Assembly (NCBI GenBank): GCA_016210115.1
Contig: JACQUW010000068.1
Coordinates: 1 to 40,430 of the forward strand
DNA length: 40,430 bases
Reading direction: 5' to 3'
From: Deltaproteobacteria bacterium
Lineage (GTDB): Bacteria > Desulfobacterota > Binatia > UBA9968
Part shown: piece after piece, positions 32,856 through 40,430 of the stretch
Position numbering within the stretch: the first letter of the stretch is position 1
Layout: every line of letters starts with the position of its first letter
The notes under the pieces: model-generated
Seen by the model: only the letters and a program-made list of their open reading frames with translations
The model's database searches: none
What the model was told of the DNA's origin: nothing
Translations under genes and position numbers: made by a program

Positions 32856-35276
32856 CTAATTGTCTAATGAGTGGCTCTCTAACTCGATATACCCACGCTC
32901 GATCAGGTTTGCCACAAGCGTTGCGAACTCTTTTAGCCCAAAGGATTCCGGCACGGGCAAGGTTTTCCGCGCCGATTCATAGATCTCTTCGGGCGTTCTC
33001 TGCCCGTTAAAATCAGCGATCATTTGCATCATCCAGGGATCAATTTGGCTTCTGGCCGAAAAAGGCTTTTCCGACTCAAGCATCACATCGCATGGGACCA
33101 GAGAATCTTGTTGGACCGCGTGCGTAACTCTTGCTTTGAGGTTTGGGCTCAAACGCGGTCTCATGCGGCAGATGGTTTGGTCGAGATCCCCTCTTGCCTC
33201 TTTTTGAGTGCGCCAGGAGTGCCAGCGTAAAGCCCATTCGAAGCAGCGACCGTTCGTCAAGGCCCCCAGTCGAGCTCGCCGCGTGAAGGGCGGGCGCGCG
33301 TCGGCCGACTTTTTTCGGTGAATGACAATCGCCCCGTACACGTTGCGCTCGAATCCCGCGTCGCGAAACAGCTCGGTCCAGCGGGGTATTTCGGAGGGCT
33401 CAAGATGATTCAGCTCCACCACTCGCTGGGCAACTTCGGCCGGAGAATTGTGCCTGTGCAGCGCAAAGAGCGCATCAAATTCCTCTTGCCGGCTTCCGAG
33501 CCAAGTACGGGCGCGGTCCTCGAAGAGTCCTTCCTTCGAATCCCATGCCGCGCATACGCTGTAAAAAGTCCCTCCGGGTCGCAAATGAGCCGGCAGTCCC
33601 TCTATGATACGCCTGATTAAGCTCTCTCCGGTTTCTCCCGAATCCCGGTATATTAGCGCTTGAGATGAAGACGGAACAAAGGGCGGATGAGCCACGATGC
33701 GATCGAACTGTTGACCGTGGACAGCGCTGTAAAGATCGCCCTGGAGGACTTCGACATTGAAGCAGCGGTTGAGCCATCGGTTGAATTGGGCAAAATGAGC
33801 CGCGCGCGATGTGATATCGCACGCCACGACTCGATGGACGGTACTACTCAGCGCCAGCGCTCCCACGCCCGAACCCGAGCAGAGGTCCAGCGCGTCTGCC
33901 GCGGGACTTCTCGAAATCACGCGCAAAAATCGGAGGGTGCCTTCGTAAATCGCGGGAAAGACGATGTCCGGCATTCGGACGAAATCCGAGCCGTCCGGGT
34001 TTTTGCCGCGGTCTGAAACGATGAGAAGACCCGCAACCGGGTAAAGCCAGACCGGGGAGTAGCACATCTCGGCGGGATCGTGAGTTTTAGCGCGGATCGT
34101 GCGGACCAGGTCCAGCGCGACGAGGTGCCGGAGCGAGACAGGGTTAATCCAATGCTCGACTTCAGCGCGCGGAATCGGCTCCAGAAACAGGAAAAGCCTC
34201 ATCAACAAACCGAGAGGGCCTGAAAGATCGAATTTTTTTCGGCCGACGGATCCGAGATCGGACATGTCTTCGATCTCCAAGATCCGGCAAACGGTACTCT
34301 CATCAAAGCCGGCCGCCCGCAGCATGGATTCCACGTGCGCGAAATCTTCAGCACTGCCGAGTCGCAGTGGAGGCTCTTGATCGGGTGGGAGATCCTGGTC
34401 TGGTGAAACGCTCGGGGTTAATGGCGTGTAACTGTCTGAATCCGATATCTCTTTAAGGTTCGGAGGCTTCTCGCCATTCGCCGTGCAGTCTTCGACTGCC
34501 CGAGCTTGCTGTGTTCGAAGTGCGGACACATGGTTGAACAGCTCACGCAGCAAGTCCGGGCCAGGGCGCTCGGATGCTTCGGTCGGATGAGCGTCGGCCC
34601 ATTCCGGCGCCAGAATCAACGGCACCCATCGGATAAAGCGCGCCGGCGGCAAGACTTTGTCCAGACGAGCCAAAGCGGGCCAGATTTTAAGCGGCAGCTC
34701 GACCTGCTCCACTGTTTCCTCATTCGGCCGGGCGCAGTTTTCAGCCGGCGAAGTCACCATGTATTCACGGCACGAGATCGGACGCTGGGGGTAAATTGAG
34801 CAGGACTCTTCCTCCAGAAAAGGGCATGCAATACCCTGAGAAAAATAGTCCAGCCCGAGAGATGGGACCTCCTCGTCGCTCCACTGCCCGGAATGGAGCA
34901 GTTTTTCCAACAGGCCGGACTCTTCCAGCCGGCGGCGGGCCTTCGCAAACCGCTCCCGGATTTCCGACCGGCGAGGTTCGGGAAGCGCGTTGATCAGATC
35001 GCGGATATGGCGGGTCTCCAGCTCCGAGATCGGCACGAGTTGCCTGCAGCAAGCGCCGCAAGCCTTTTTGCACGAAACTTTTTTCCCCGTTTCTTCGACC
35101 GTTTCGATGGTCGCCTTGACAACAGCGTCGGCCAGAGTCTGGGCCAGGGGGAGCAACTCTCGGACCGCCATCGGGCCCTTCGGTACCGAAACCGTCGTCT
35201 GTAATTTCCAATCGGCAGTTGCCAGTTCGATTTTGCTCGTTACGGTCTCGGGAGCGCTCTTGTGGTTGGTGCTCAT
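32856..35276 (-). CDS. YkgJ/FliB-like Cys-cluster domain fused to a methyltransferase
   Basis: An 806-residue fusion. Residues ~1-235 are a YkgJ-type metal-binding domain with eight cysteines: C69, C73, C76, C77 in CKKACGACC, then C151, C159, C169 and C181 (CPFLEEESCSIYPQRPISC...ENC). This family includes FliB, the flagellin lysine methylase. A Pro/Ser-rich linker (~265-305) leads to a methyltransferase part with DLCSGSGVGALAL (464-476) and AHPPF (529-533), the NPPY-like motif of N-methyltransferases with first residue changed. The last ~70 residues (NGQRTPEEIYESARK...LIERGYIELE) form a winged-helix-like tail resembling that of the neighbouring methyltransferase. The start overlaps the stop of its upstream paralogue by four bases (ATGA). 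Confidence 0.82.
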   Translation of the reverse strand: MSTNHKSAPETVTSKIELATADWKLQTTVSVPKGPMAVRELLPLAQTLADAVVKATIETVEETGKKVSCKKACGACCRQLVPISELETRHIRDLINALPEPRRSEIRERFAKARRRLEESGLLEKLLHSGQWSDEEVPSLGLDYFSQGIACPFLEEESCSIYPQRPISCREYMVTSPAENCARPNEETVEQVELPLKIWPALARLDKVLPPARFIRWVPLILAPEWADAHPTEASERPGPDLLRELFNHVSALRTQQARAVEDCTANGEKPPNLKEISDSDSYTPLTPSVSPDQDLPPDQEPPLRLGSAEDFAHVESMLRAAGFDESTVCRILEIEDMSDLGSVGRKKFDLSGPLGLLMRLFLFLEPIPRAEVEHWINPVSLRHLVALDLVRTIRAKTHDPAEMCYSPVWLYPVAGLLIVSDRGKNPDGSDFVRMPDIVFPAIYEGTLRFLRVISRSPAADALDLCSGSGVGALALSSTVHRVVACDITSRAAHFAQFNRWLNRCFNVEVLQGDLYSAVHGQQFDRIVAHPPFVPSSSQALIYRDSGETGESLIRRIIEGLPAHLRPGGTFYSVCAAWDSKEGLFEDRARTWLGSRQEEFDALFALHRHNSPAEVAQRVVELNHLEPSEIPRWTELFRDAGFERNVYGAIVIHRKKSADARPPFTRRARLGALTNGRCFEWALRWHSWRTQKEARGDLDQTICRMRPRLSPNLKARVTHAVQQDSLVPCDVMLESEKPFSARSQIDPWMMQMIADFNGQRTPEEIYESARKTLPVPESFGLKEFATLVANLIERGYIELESHSLDN

Positions 35277-36085
35277 GAGCGATCTGACAAGGACTTGTCG
35301 TATTCTCGTTTTATCTCAGTCATCATAATTTCGAGCATCTCAATGCTGTCGTGGCTCTGGTTGAGCGACGCGCCGTAAGCCTCCGACCACTCCAAAGAGA
35401 GGACAAGGGGAATCGAGTACGCCGGAGTGCCCATTGACTTATGCGCCGTCCGGGTGAGCACGTCGCCGAGGCGGATCGGCATATCGATTCGATCAACGGG
35501 CTCTTCAAACAACTTCCCGCACCGCTCCGCCGGGCTGGTCACGTGATATTCGCGGCAAACCATGGGACGGTCTGCGTAGATGCTGCACGACTCATTTTCC
35601 AGAAACGGGCAGGGAATCCGAAGTTTAAAATACAGCCGGGACAATTCCTGTAAGCTCGCCTGACGCGATCCACAGCCCTTAACGAGCAGCGAGCGGTCTC
35701 CGCCGGGGTCGTGGCGATCCAGCAGGCCATTCTCCTCAAGGCGACGGGCAGCCTCGGCAAAGCGAGCGCGAACCAGCGCCTGCCGCTCGGGCGGCATCGC
35801 GGCAACCACCTGAGCCAGAGACTCCGCTTCAATCACCGAGATCGCCACTAATTGGCGGCAGCAGGCGCCGCACCCTTTTCGGCACGAGATCTTTTTCCCG
35901 CTTTCCGCGACCGTTTTGCTCTCGGCGTTGACAACGGCGTCGGAGAGGTCTCGAGCCAGCGGAAGTAAATCCTTCAGTTGCATTGTCTTCGGCACCGAGA
36001 CAGTCATCCGCAACTGCCAATCGGGCGCCGACAGTTCCACTTTGACGGTCACCGATTCTAACGAGGTCTCGGTATCGGTGTTCAT
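35273..36085 (-). CDS. YkgJ/FliB-like Cys-cluster protein
   Basis: A 270-residue paralogue of the N-terminal part of the next gene. The first 70 residues of the two match closely (TVSVPKTMQLKDLLPLA against TVSVPKGPMAVRELLPLA), and the metal site CRKGCGACC ... CPFLENESCSIYADRPMVC ... C is conserved with the same eight cysteines. The YkgJ/FliB family binds iron (often Fe-S) or zinc; FliB methylates lysines of flagellin. The stand-alone form has no recognisable SAM domain of its own. The ATG at 36085 has no clear ribosome site. A 416-bp gap with hairpins separates it from hcp. It probably acts together with the fusion protein and the PKMT-like enzyme, inferred from the coupled genes. Confidence 0.82.
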   Translation of the reverse strand: MNTDTETSLESVTVKVELSAPDWQLRMTVSVPKTMQLKDLLPLARDLSDAVVNAESKTVAESGKKISCRKGCGACCRQLVAISVIEAESLAQVVAAMPPERQALVRARFAEAARRLEENGLLDRHDPGGDRSLLVKGCGSRQASLQELSRLYFKLRIPCPFLENESCSIYADRPMVCREYHVTSPAERCGKLFEEPVDRIDMPIRLGDVLTRTAHKSMGTPAYSIPLVLSLEWSEAYGASLNQSHDSIEMLEIMMTEIKREYDKSLSDRS

Positions 36086-36171
36086 GGGTTTACGCTTGAA
36101 AACGCGGGGCCGTACAGATTGGGTTCACGCGCTCAGCGCGGCTTTTCCAAGCGGAATTTTGACATCCTGAG

Positions 36172-36200
36172 GCCGGTTGGGGCAATTCTTGCCGACCGGC
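36172..36200. repeat. Short hairpin-forming inverted repeat
   Basis: GCCGGT (36172-36177) pairs with ACCGGC (36195-36200), and GGCAA (36181-36185) with TTGCC (36189-36193) around a three-base loop, with a small internal bulge. It lies about 87 bp upstream of the first methylation gene. No T-run follows on either strand. Confidence 0.5.
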
Positions 36201-36401
36201 TGGGTAGTGGACCCAGCACGTCAAGCCCTCCAGCTGGTTAGCAATGAACCGTATACGGTTTCCTCGTTGGTGTGGGGCAGTTGAGGACACGGGTATAATC
36301 GCCAAACAGGATGTGTGATTGCGATACCCGTAGAGGTGAAAAACGCTTTCATGCCTCGAGGACCTCAGCATGAAGACGGTTTGCTTTCAATCCCGGACTT
36401 T

Positions 36402-36468
36402 CCTCCGTTCACACGTTCGGCCGAGCTTGCGACAACGGAGCCCGAATTTGTCGACGAGTGAACGGAGG
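36402..36468 (-). terminator. Long-loop inverted repeat just downstream of hcp
   Basis: A perfect 11-bp inverted repeat, CCTCCGTTCAC (36402-36412) and GTGAACGGAGG (36458-36468), encloses 45 bases that can fold further (TTCGG/CCGAA). It begins 34 bp after the hcp stop. There is no T-run, so partial termination or protection of the 3' end of the hcp message is more likely than full termination. Confidence 0.4.
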
Positions 36469-36501
36469 TTTTCTGAGTAGCCTATTGCCCGTCGCGAGCC
36501 G

Positions 36502-36984
36502 TTACAATTTCTCGTTCGCCTTAGTATCCCACCCCATGGGGTAGCTGCCGGCCGCGCCGCCTTTCTCGTCTTGCTCCTGATATTCCACCCAGAATTTACC
36601 GAAGTTTAGGGTGAGATTTTCAGTCAGAAGATCGCCTCCCCCGGCGCCCGCGTGTTGAATGCCGCTGACAAGGATATCCTGCAATTTTATTTTCATGTAC
36701 TCCAAAGGTTTTTCCCCTGCCTTGCGGACTGTGACCAGGCCATCTTTAATATGTTTCCCGTTGCAGCATGCCAGCATCAGTCCAGGACTGGCTTTGTCCA
36801 CGTACTTCGTAATGCTTATGTCATGAACCGCAACCTTTCCCGCGCCACCGCCGCCGCCCGTGCCGTGAGCGCCGGTCTGACTCAATCCCCAGGAAAAGGA
36901 TTCAATGTGAATCTCGTCCTTATGTTTGTGATCCCTGGATTCGCCTTTGATGCCATCGAGCTTCAAAAACATGTCAACGGACAT
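36502..36984 (-). CDS. hcp: T6SS tube protein Hcp (TssD)
   Basis: A 160-residue Hcp, the ring-forming tube subunit that is also secreted. Typical are MSVDMFLKLDGIKGES at the start, IHIESFSWGLSQ, VHDISITKYVDKASPGLMLACCNGKHI and YMKIKLQDILVSGIQ, and the end LNFGKFWVEYQ. A Gly/Ala-rich loop (~41-49) is inserted as in other members. It is 38 bp behind tssC in the same operon, followed by a hairpin region that may keep its expression higher than that of later genes. Confidence 0.95.
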   Translation of the reverse strand: MSVDMFLKLDGIKGESRDHKHKDEIHIESFSWGLSQTGAHGTGGGGGAGKVAVHDISITKYVDKASPGLMLACCNGKHIKDGLVTVRKAGEKPLEYMKIKLQDILVSGIQHAGAGGGDLLTENLTLNFGKFWVEYQEQDEKGGAAGSYPMGWDTKANEKL

Positions 36985-37022
36985 GGTTATCCTCCTTTGT
37001 CATGTTGATTTGAGTTTTACTC

Positions 37023-38525
37023 CTACTTTCTTGCGGAAGCCGGAAGCTCCGCCACCAATCGCAAAGAGACCGTGAGCTCATCCAGTTGGAAATGCGGCCT
37101 CAAGAACGCAATGGCCCGATAAACTCCCGGCTTGCCCGCCACCTCGGCCACGTCGATGCGCGCCTCGCGCAACGGCTTTTGAGCTTTGATGGTGGGTCCG
37201 GCATTATCGTCCGAAACCACGTAGTTCATGATCCATCGGTTAAGAAAACTTTCGCACTCCGAACGTGACATGAAGCTCCCGATCTTGTCTCGCATCATCG
37301 ATTTGAGGTAATGCGCAAATCTTGATACCGCCATGATGTACTGCAACTGGGTCGAGAGCCGCGCATTGGCGTTGGCGGCATCGGTATCGTATTTTTTTGA
37401 TTTCTGGCACGATTGAGCGCCGAAGAAAGCCGCGTAATCAGTCCCCTTACAGTGGACGAGCGGAATGAAACCCAGATCCGAAAGCTCCTTTTCGCGCCTG
37501 TCGGTGATGGCAATCTCCGTAGGGCACTTAAGCGCCACCTCCCCCTCGTCGGTCTTAAAGGTGTGGGTCGGGAGGCCTTCCACAAGACCGCCCCCTTCGA
37601 CTCCGCGGATGGCCGCGCACCAACCATGTCTGGCGAAGGCATCGGTCAGTCGAGCGCCGAAGGCGTAGGCCGCATTGCCCCACAGGTACTTGCTGTGGTC
37701 CTTGCCACTCACTTCCTCTCTGAAATTAAAGGATTCCACAGGCACTGTTTCCGGGCCATAGGGAAGCCGCATCAGGATGTGCGGCAGGGCAAGACCGACA
37801 TAACGGGAATCCTCTGATTCTCTGAAAGACTTCCACTTAGCATACTCCACGGTGTCGAATATCTTGGCCATGTCGCGAGGTGTTCCGAGATCGGTAAAGC
37901 TATCCAGGTTCAAAAGCTGCGGGTTGGCGGCGGCGACAAAAGGCGCATGCGCTGCCGCGGCTACGTTGGAAATTTTTTCGAGCAGAGCTATATCCTGAGG
38001 ATGGCGGCCGAACTCATAATCTCCGATCAGAGCCCCAAAAGGCGCGCCGCCGAAGGTCCCGTACTCCTCTTCGTACACCTTTTTAAAAAGCGCGCTCTGG
38101 TCGAACTCGGCTGCCCGTTCGAGGTCCCTCCGCAGGTCGTCCTTAGAGACGTTCATGACCCGGATCTTCAGCATCACGCTGGTCTCGCTCTGATAGACGA
38201 GATAGTGCAATCCTCGCCACGACGCCTCGAGCCTCTGGAATTCCTCGGCATGCAGGATGTCGTTGAGCTGCCGGGAAAGGAGCTCATCAATGGCTGCGAT
38301 CCTGGCGCTGATCATGGCCTCTGTGTCCTTTGAGACAACCATGGCGCCTTCCAGGACCTGCTGGGCAAACTCGGCGATGAGATCCTTCGCCCGCTGCCGC
38401 TCCGAATCATCCCGGGCTATGCGGGTCTCTTCAATAATCGTTTCCAATAAGCTGCCCTGGCCCTGCACGACTTCCTGCACAAAGTCGGTGGCGGAGGCCT
38501 TGGACTGCGTCCGCTTATCAGCCAT
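37023..38525 (-). CDS. tssC: T6SS sheath large subunit TssC
   Basis: A 500-residue TssC (VipB/ImpC). Seen: GSLLETIIEET near the N-terminus, EEFQRLEASWRGLHYLVYQSE split near residue 95-115, FGALIGDYEFGRHPQDI, FVAAANPQLLNLDSF, DSRYVGLALPHILMRLPYG, HSKYLWGNAAYAFG, KCPTEIAITDRREKELSDLG, GTDYAAFFGAQSCQK, and the complete C-terminal third (YIMAVSRFAHYLK, FLNRWIMNYV). Full length. The frame runs back to 38651 inside tssB, but the ATG at 38525 has GGAGGAG right before it and starts the normal N-terminus. It is one base after the tssB stop. Confidence 0.96.
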   Translation of the reverse strand: MADKRTQSKASATDFVQEVVQGQGSLLETIIEETRIARDDSERQRAKDLIAEFAQQVLEGAMVVSKDTEAMISARIAAIDELLSRQLNDILHAEEFQRLEASWRGLHYLVYQSETSVMLKIRVMNVSKDDLRRDLERAAEFDQSALFKKVYEEEYGTFGGAPFGALIGDYEFGRHPQDIALLEKISNVAAAAHAPFVAAANPQLLNLDSFTDLGTPRDMAKIFDTVEYAKWKSFRESEDSRYVGLALPHILMRLPYGPETVPVESFNFREEVSGKDHSKYLWGNAAYAFGARLTDAFARHGWCAAIRGVEGGGLVEGLPTHTFKTDEGEVALKCPTEIAITDRREKELSDLGFIPLVHCKGTDYAAFFGAQSCQKSKKYDTDAANANARLSTQLQYIMAVSRFAHYLKSMMRDKIGSFMSRSECESFLNRWIMNYVVSDDNAGPTIKAQKPLREARIDVAEVAGKPGVYRAIAFLRPHFQLDELTVSLRLVAELPASARK

Positions 38526-38526
38526 C

Positions 38527-39066
38527 TTACTCCTCCTTTCCTTTTGTCTCCGCCGGCGCAGCCGCTGTTCCGGATCCGGCCTCCTCACCCAGTTTCTGCA
38601 GCGCTTGAGTATTGTTAATGACCTCGTGCAAAAGCTCAACCAAGCGGTCATTGCCGTCCATCTTGCTGAGGAGATCCGATAACTTCTTTCGTGCCTCCGC
38701 CAACTTCCTCAGCGGCTCGACCTGGTTCGCCACCTGCTCGGGGTGAAAATCATCCATGCTGCTGAAGCGCAGTTCGACGCCAAGCTTGGTGTCGTCGTCG
38801 GTCAGCTTGTTGTCCACGCGATAAGCGAGGCGCGGATTCATGCCCTTCAGGACTGCATCAAAGTTGTCGCGGTCGATTTCGACAAACTTCCGATCTCTGA
38901 GACGCGGCAGTGGCTCCTCCGGTTTGCCGGACAAGTCGGCCAGCACACCCATCACAAAGGGAATTTCCTTCATTTCAATGGCGTCGCCGATTTCCACGTC
39001 GTAGGTGATATGGACTCGGGGCGGGCGCACCCGACTGAGTTTTTGTTGCGTGCTCTCTCTGGCCAT
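38527..39066 (-). CDS. tssB: T6SS sheath small subunit TssB
   Basis: A 179-residue TssB (VipA/ImpB), partner of TssC in the contractile sheath. Typical are RVHITYDVEIGDAIEMKEIP, then FVMGVLADLSGKP, FVEIDRDNFDAVLKGMNPRL and SMDDFHPEQVANQVEPLRKL. The tail (~150-179) is Ala/Glu/Lys-rich. GGAGGA lies before the ATG. A promoter-like sequence is found about 180 bp upstream, at the end of tssA. Confidence 0.96.
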   Translation of the reverse strand: MARESTQQKLSRVRPPRVHITYDVEIGDAIEMKEIPFVMGVLADLSGKPEEPLPRLRDRKFVEIDRDNFDAVLKGMNPRLAYRVDNKLTDDDTKLGVELRFSSMDDFHPEQVANQVEPLRKLAEARKKLSDLLSKMDGNDRLVELLHEVINNTQALQKLGEEAGSGTAAAPAETKGKEE

Positions 39067-39247
39067 AGGATCCTCCTTCCTTAGTCTTAAGGATACTAAA
39101 TCGTTAGAGACCGTTTATTGCCGGTAAAACATTGCGGCATCCAGCTCATTTTTTACCCAGCTGTTAAAGCTTTATTTCGCTTATTCGCCGATTTGCCAGC
39201 CAAAGCTCTGAGTTGAATCTCAAGGGGACCTCTCTTCACCCGGCACA

Positions 39248-39275
39248 AGGATACTTCCTGGGGTTTTCTTGTCAA
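39248..39275 (-). promoter_or_regulatory. Sigma70-like promoter for the tssB operon
   Basis: Reading on the minus strand, a perfect TTGACA (39275-39270) and TATCCT (39253-39248, four of six matches) are spaced by 16 bases. The -35 box overlaps the tssA stop codon. Transcription would start near 39241, leaving an untranslated leader of about 175 bases before tssB. The gap 39067-39271 holds no gene. Confidence 0.5.
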
Positions 39276-40372
39276 GTCCCCTGTCGATCTTTAATACCCA
39301 ACGTATCCCGCAGGTGACTCAGCACGTCGTCATTGCGGATCACTTCTCCGAGCCACTCTTCCAACGGCATTTTTGTCCAGCGGACGGCCCGCTCCAGCAG
39401 GTAAGAGACGGGACTCTGCGGTTCTGTTCTCTTCAAGTACGCCGCTATGGCGGCCAGTCTACGGAAGGCATCCTCCCGGCTTTGCGGCTCGAGTGAAAAA
39501 ACACCTCCGGCGAATTGCCCCGCCGCCGCTTCCGCCCCGATTGGCGCGGACTCGGCTCCAGCCTCCTCACCGGCGGCCTGCGCCGGTCTGTAGTTAGGAT
39601 CCTGTTCTCTCTTTTTCTTAACAATCCCTTCAACCAGCGTCAGGCAGTCCTCGATGGCCTTCTGAATGGATTTCAGGCTTGGAGCCTCTTTGCCGAAATT
39701 TTCGTCGGTGACCTGCTCAACTCTGGCGAATTCTTCCCGGCTCTGCGTGATATCCTCCAGCAGCGTCTCATAAAAGGAACGGGGTGTTGCGCTTACCGCC
39801 TTATCAAATTGCTCGCCGGCAATCTTCCCTTCGGCTGTTGCAGTCGCGATCGCATCCGGATTCTGACGCGCGAGATTGTCGACCGTCCGGGATTCCTCCC
39901 AACGAAGCCAGGAATAGTCCTCTCCGCCCTGGGTGACGGGAAGTTCTCTGATCGATGGCGGCAGTTTTTCGTTCAGCCACTCCAGGGGACCGGCGCGGAA
40001 TTCGAGATCCCCGTCCTCAATCACCGGGTAAAGAGAGGGCCAGAACTGTTCCTGGAGCTCACGGAGAAGCCTCAACCCGTCCCGGAGGCCGGGAAAACCA
40101 TGCCGTTTGACCAACGCCTCGACCAGCCAGGCGGCAATCTGCAGATCTTTGCTCTTAGTGGCAAGAGCCTCGACAGAGATCTGCTTCACAGCGCCCCAGT
40201 CCGCGGTTTTAATTTCCCGCGCCCACTCTCCCTGGGGCAAATCTTCATCCGCCCGGCGCGCCTCCTGGATGGCATCATAAGTCCCGGCATAGCGGAGAGA
40301 CTCGCCGGCAGGGTTCTCTCCTGGAACCGGAGTCATCAGGGCGTTGAAATCCACGCTTTCCGGCGATGCCAT
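39272..40372 (-). CDS. tssA: T6SS protein TssA (ImpA family)
   Basis: A 366-residue TssA, which helps prime and guide sheath and tube assembly at the baseplate. The N-terminal ImpA domain is plain: PVPGENPAGESLRYAGTYDAIQEARRADE, WGAVKQISVEALATKSKDLQIAAWLVEAL, GFPGLRDGLRLLRELQEQFWPSLYP and WLNEKLPPSIRELPVT. The middle is helical and acidic, and the C-terminus (REDAFRRLAAIAAYLKRTEPQSPVSYLLERAVRW) fits the short TssA class. GGGAGGGA precedes the ATG. It is the first gene of the locus in the window; whatever lies beyond 40430 is not visible. Confidence 0.94.
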   Translation of the reverse strand: MASPESVDFNALMTPVPGENPAGESLRYAGTYDAIQEARRADEDLPQGEWAREIKTADWGAVKQISVEALATKSKDLQIAAWLVEALVKRHGFPGLRDGLRLLRELQEQFWPSLYPVIEDGDLEFRAGPLEWLNEKLPPSIRELPVTQGGEDYSWLRWEESRTVDNLARQNPDAIATATAEGKIAGEQFDKAVSATPRSFYETLLEDITQSREEFARVEQVTDENFGKEAPSLKSIQKAIEDCLTLVEGIVKKKREQDPNYRPAQAAGEEAGAESAPIGAEAAAGQFAGGVFSLEPQSREDAFRRLAAIAAYLKRTEPQSPVSYLLERAVRWTKMPLEEWLGEVIRNDDVLSHLRDTLGIKDRQGT

Positions 40373-40430
40373 AATGTGTTCCCTCCCTATCTTCAGGACG
40401 CCGGCCTGCGCATACCCCTCACCCTGGCCC

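Larger units (their letters stand above)
36086..36501. other. Intergenic region between hcp and the methylation genes, hairpins only
   Basis: This 416-bp gap carries no convincing gene; a 93-codon minus-strand frame (36090-36371) has no ribosome site and no protein-like character. It contains two marked inverted repeats (36172-36200 and 36402-36468) and a small palindrome GCGCTCAGCGC near 36130. It probably limits read-through or stabilises the hcp message. Confidence 0.5.

Noticed and set aside
31290..36085. Flagellin modification because of FliB resemblance
   Set aside because: No flagellar gene is present in the window; the genes lie within the tss operon.
36090..36371. 93-codon minus-strand frame in the gap after hcp
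   Set aside because: No ribosome site, no family resemblance, and composition typical of non-coding DNA; it spans a hairpin.
38526..38651. Longer tssC start inside tssB
   Set aside because: The extension is Arg-rich and unlike TssC; ATG 38525 has a strong ribosome site and the usual N-terminus.
14097..40372. Extracellular contractile injection system or phage tail instead of T6SS
   Set aside because: ClpV, Hcp, TssA, TssE, TssF, TssG and VgrG-PAAR are all of the T6SS type, and no tail-tube, fibre or phage assembly genes are seen.
1..40430. Transposases, integrases, CRISPR arrays and tRNA genes
   Set aside because: I looked for recombinase genes, regular short repeats and tRNA-like folds with GGTTCGA-type arms, and saw none.

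Overview
The window reads as a piece of chromosome from an uncultured Gram-negative bacterium with moderately high GC. Outer-membrane-type lipoproteins, a Rieske/cytochrome b/multihaem cytochrome c module, a DmsA-like molybdenum enzyme and a type VI secretion system (T6SS) suggest a lineage of the Desulfobacterota, Methylomirabilota or Nitrospirota kind. That placement is inferred from gene content only. There is no rRNA or other marker gene to fix it, and I see no tRNA or CRISPR array.

Positions 1-13866 are metabolic. A 5'-truncated molybdopterin oxidoreductase is followed by trmO. Three overlapping minus-strand genes (2868-6377) encode adenylate-forming (PaaK/AMP-ligase-like) proteins, two of them lacking normal catalytic landmarks. 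A small CopD-like membrane protein and a CBS-pair protein follow. Then comes a plus-strand electron-transfer operon: Rieske protein, beta-propeller lipoprotein, fused b6/subunit IV-type cytochrome b, pentahaem cytochrome c and dihaem lipoprotein cytochrome c (7979-12773). Facing it is a gene fusing an FmdE-like domain and a zinc ribbon to MobB, the molybdenum-cofactor adaptor. It probably serves molybdoenzymes such as the one at the left edge.

Positions 14097-40372 are a T6SS locus, almost all on the minus strand. In transcription order it runs: tssA; a sigma70-like promoter; tssB, tssC, hcp; two paralogous Fe-S/zinc-type Cys-cluster (YkgJ/FliB-like) proteins, the second fused to a methyltransferase; a PKMT-like methyltransferase; tssE, tssF, tssG, tssH (clpV); a vgrG with a C-terminal HExxH domain; a translationally coupled exported protein that is probably its immunity partner; and a PAAR protein. 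One plus-strand gene of possible caspase-like fold (19876-21087) interrupts the order. It is followed by an orphan beta-rich gene, a membrane Ser/Thr kinase with BIG2 and PDZ-type domains, and a second sheath gene in which TssB and a C-terminally shortened TssC are fused. The membrane-complex genes tssJ, tssK, tssL and tssM are not in the window and may lie beyond position 40430.

Three points stand out. First, a three-gene set whose families all point to protein lysine methylation is embedded between hcp and tssE. Second, the locus carries a truncated TssB-TssC fusion, and its leader and first eight codons are duplicated about 3.9 kb upstream next to a promoter-like sequence, leaving a trace of how the kinase region was assembled. 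Third, there is an evolved VgrG metallopeptidase with a four-base-overlapping exported partner. All functional statements rest on motif reading and gene context; no database search was run.
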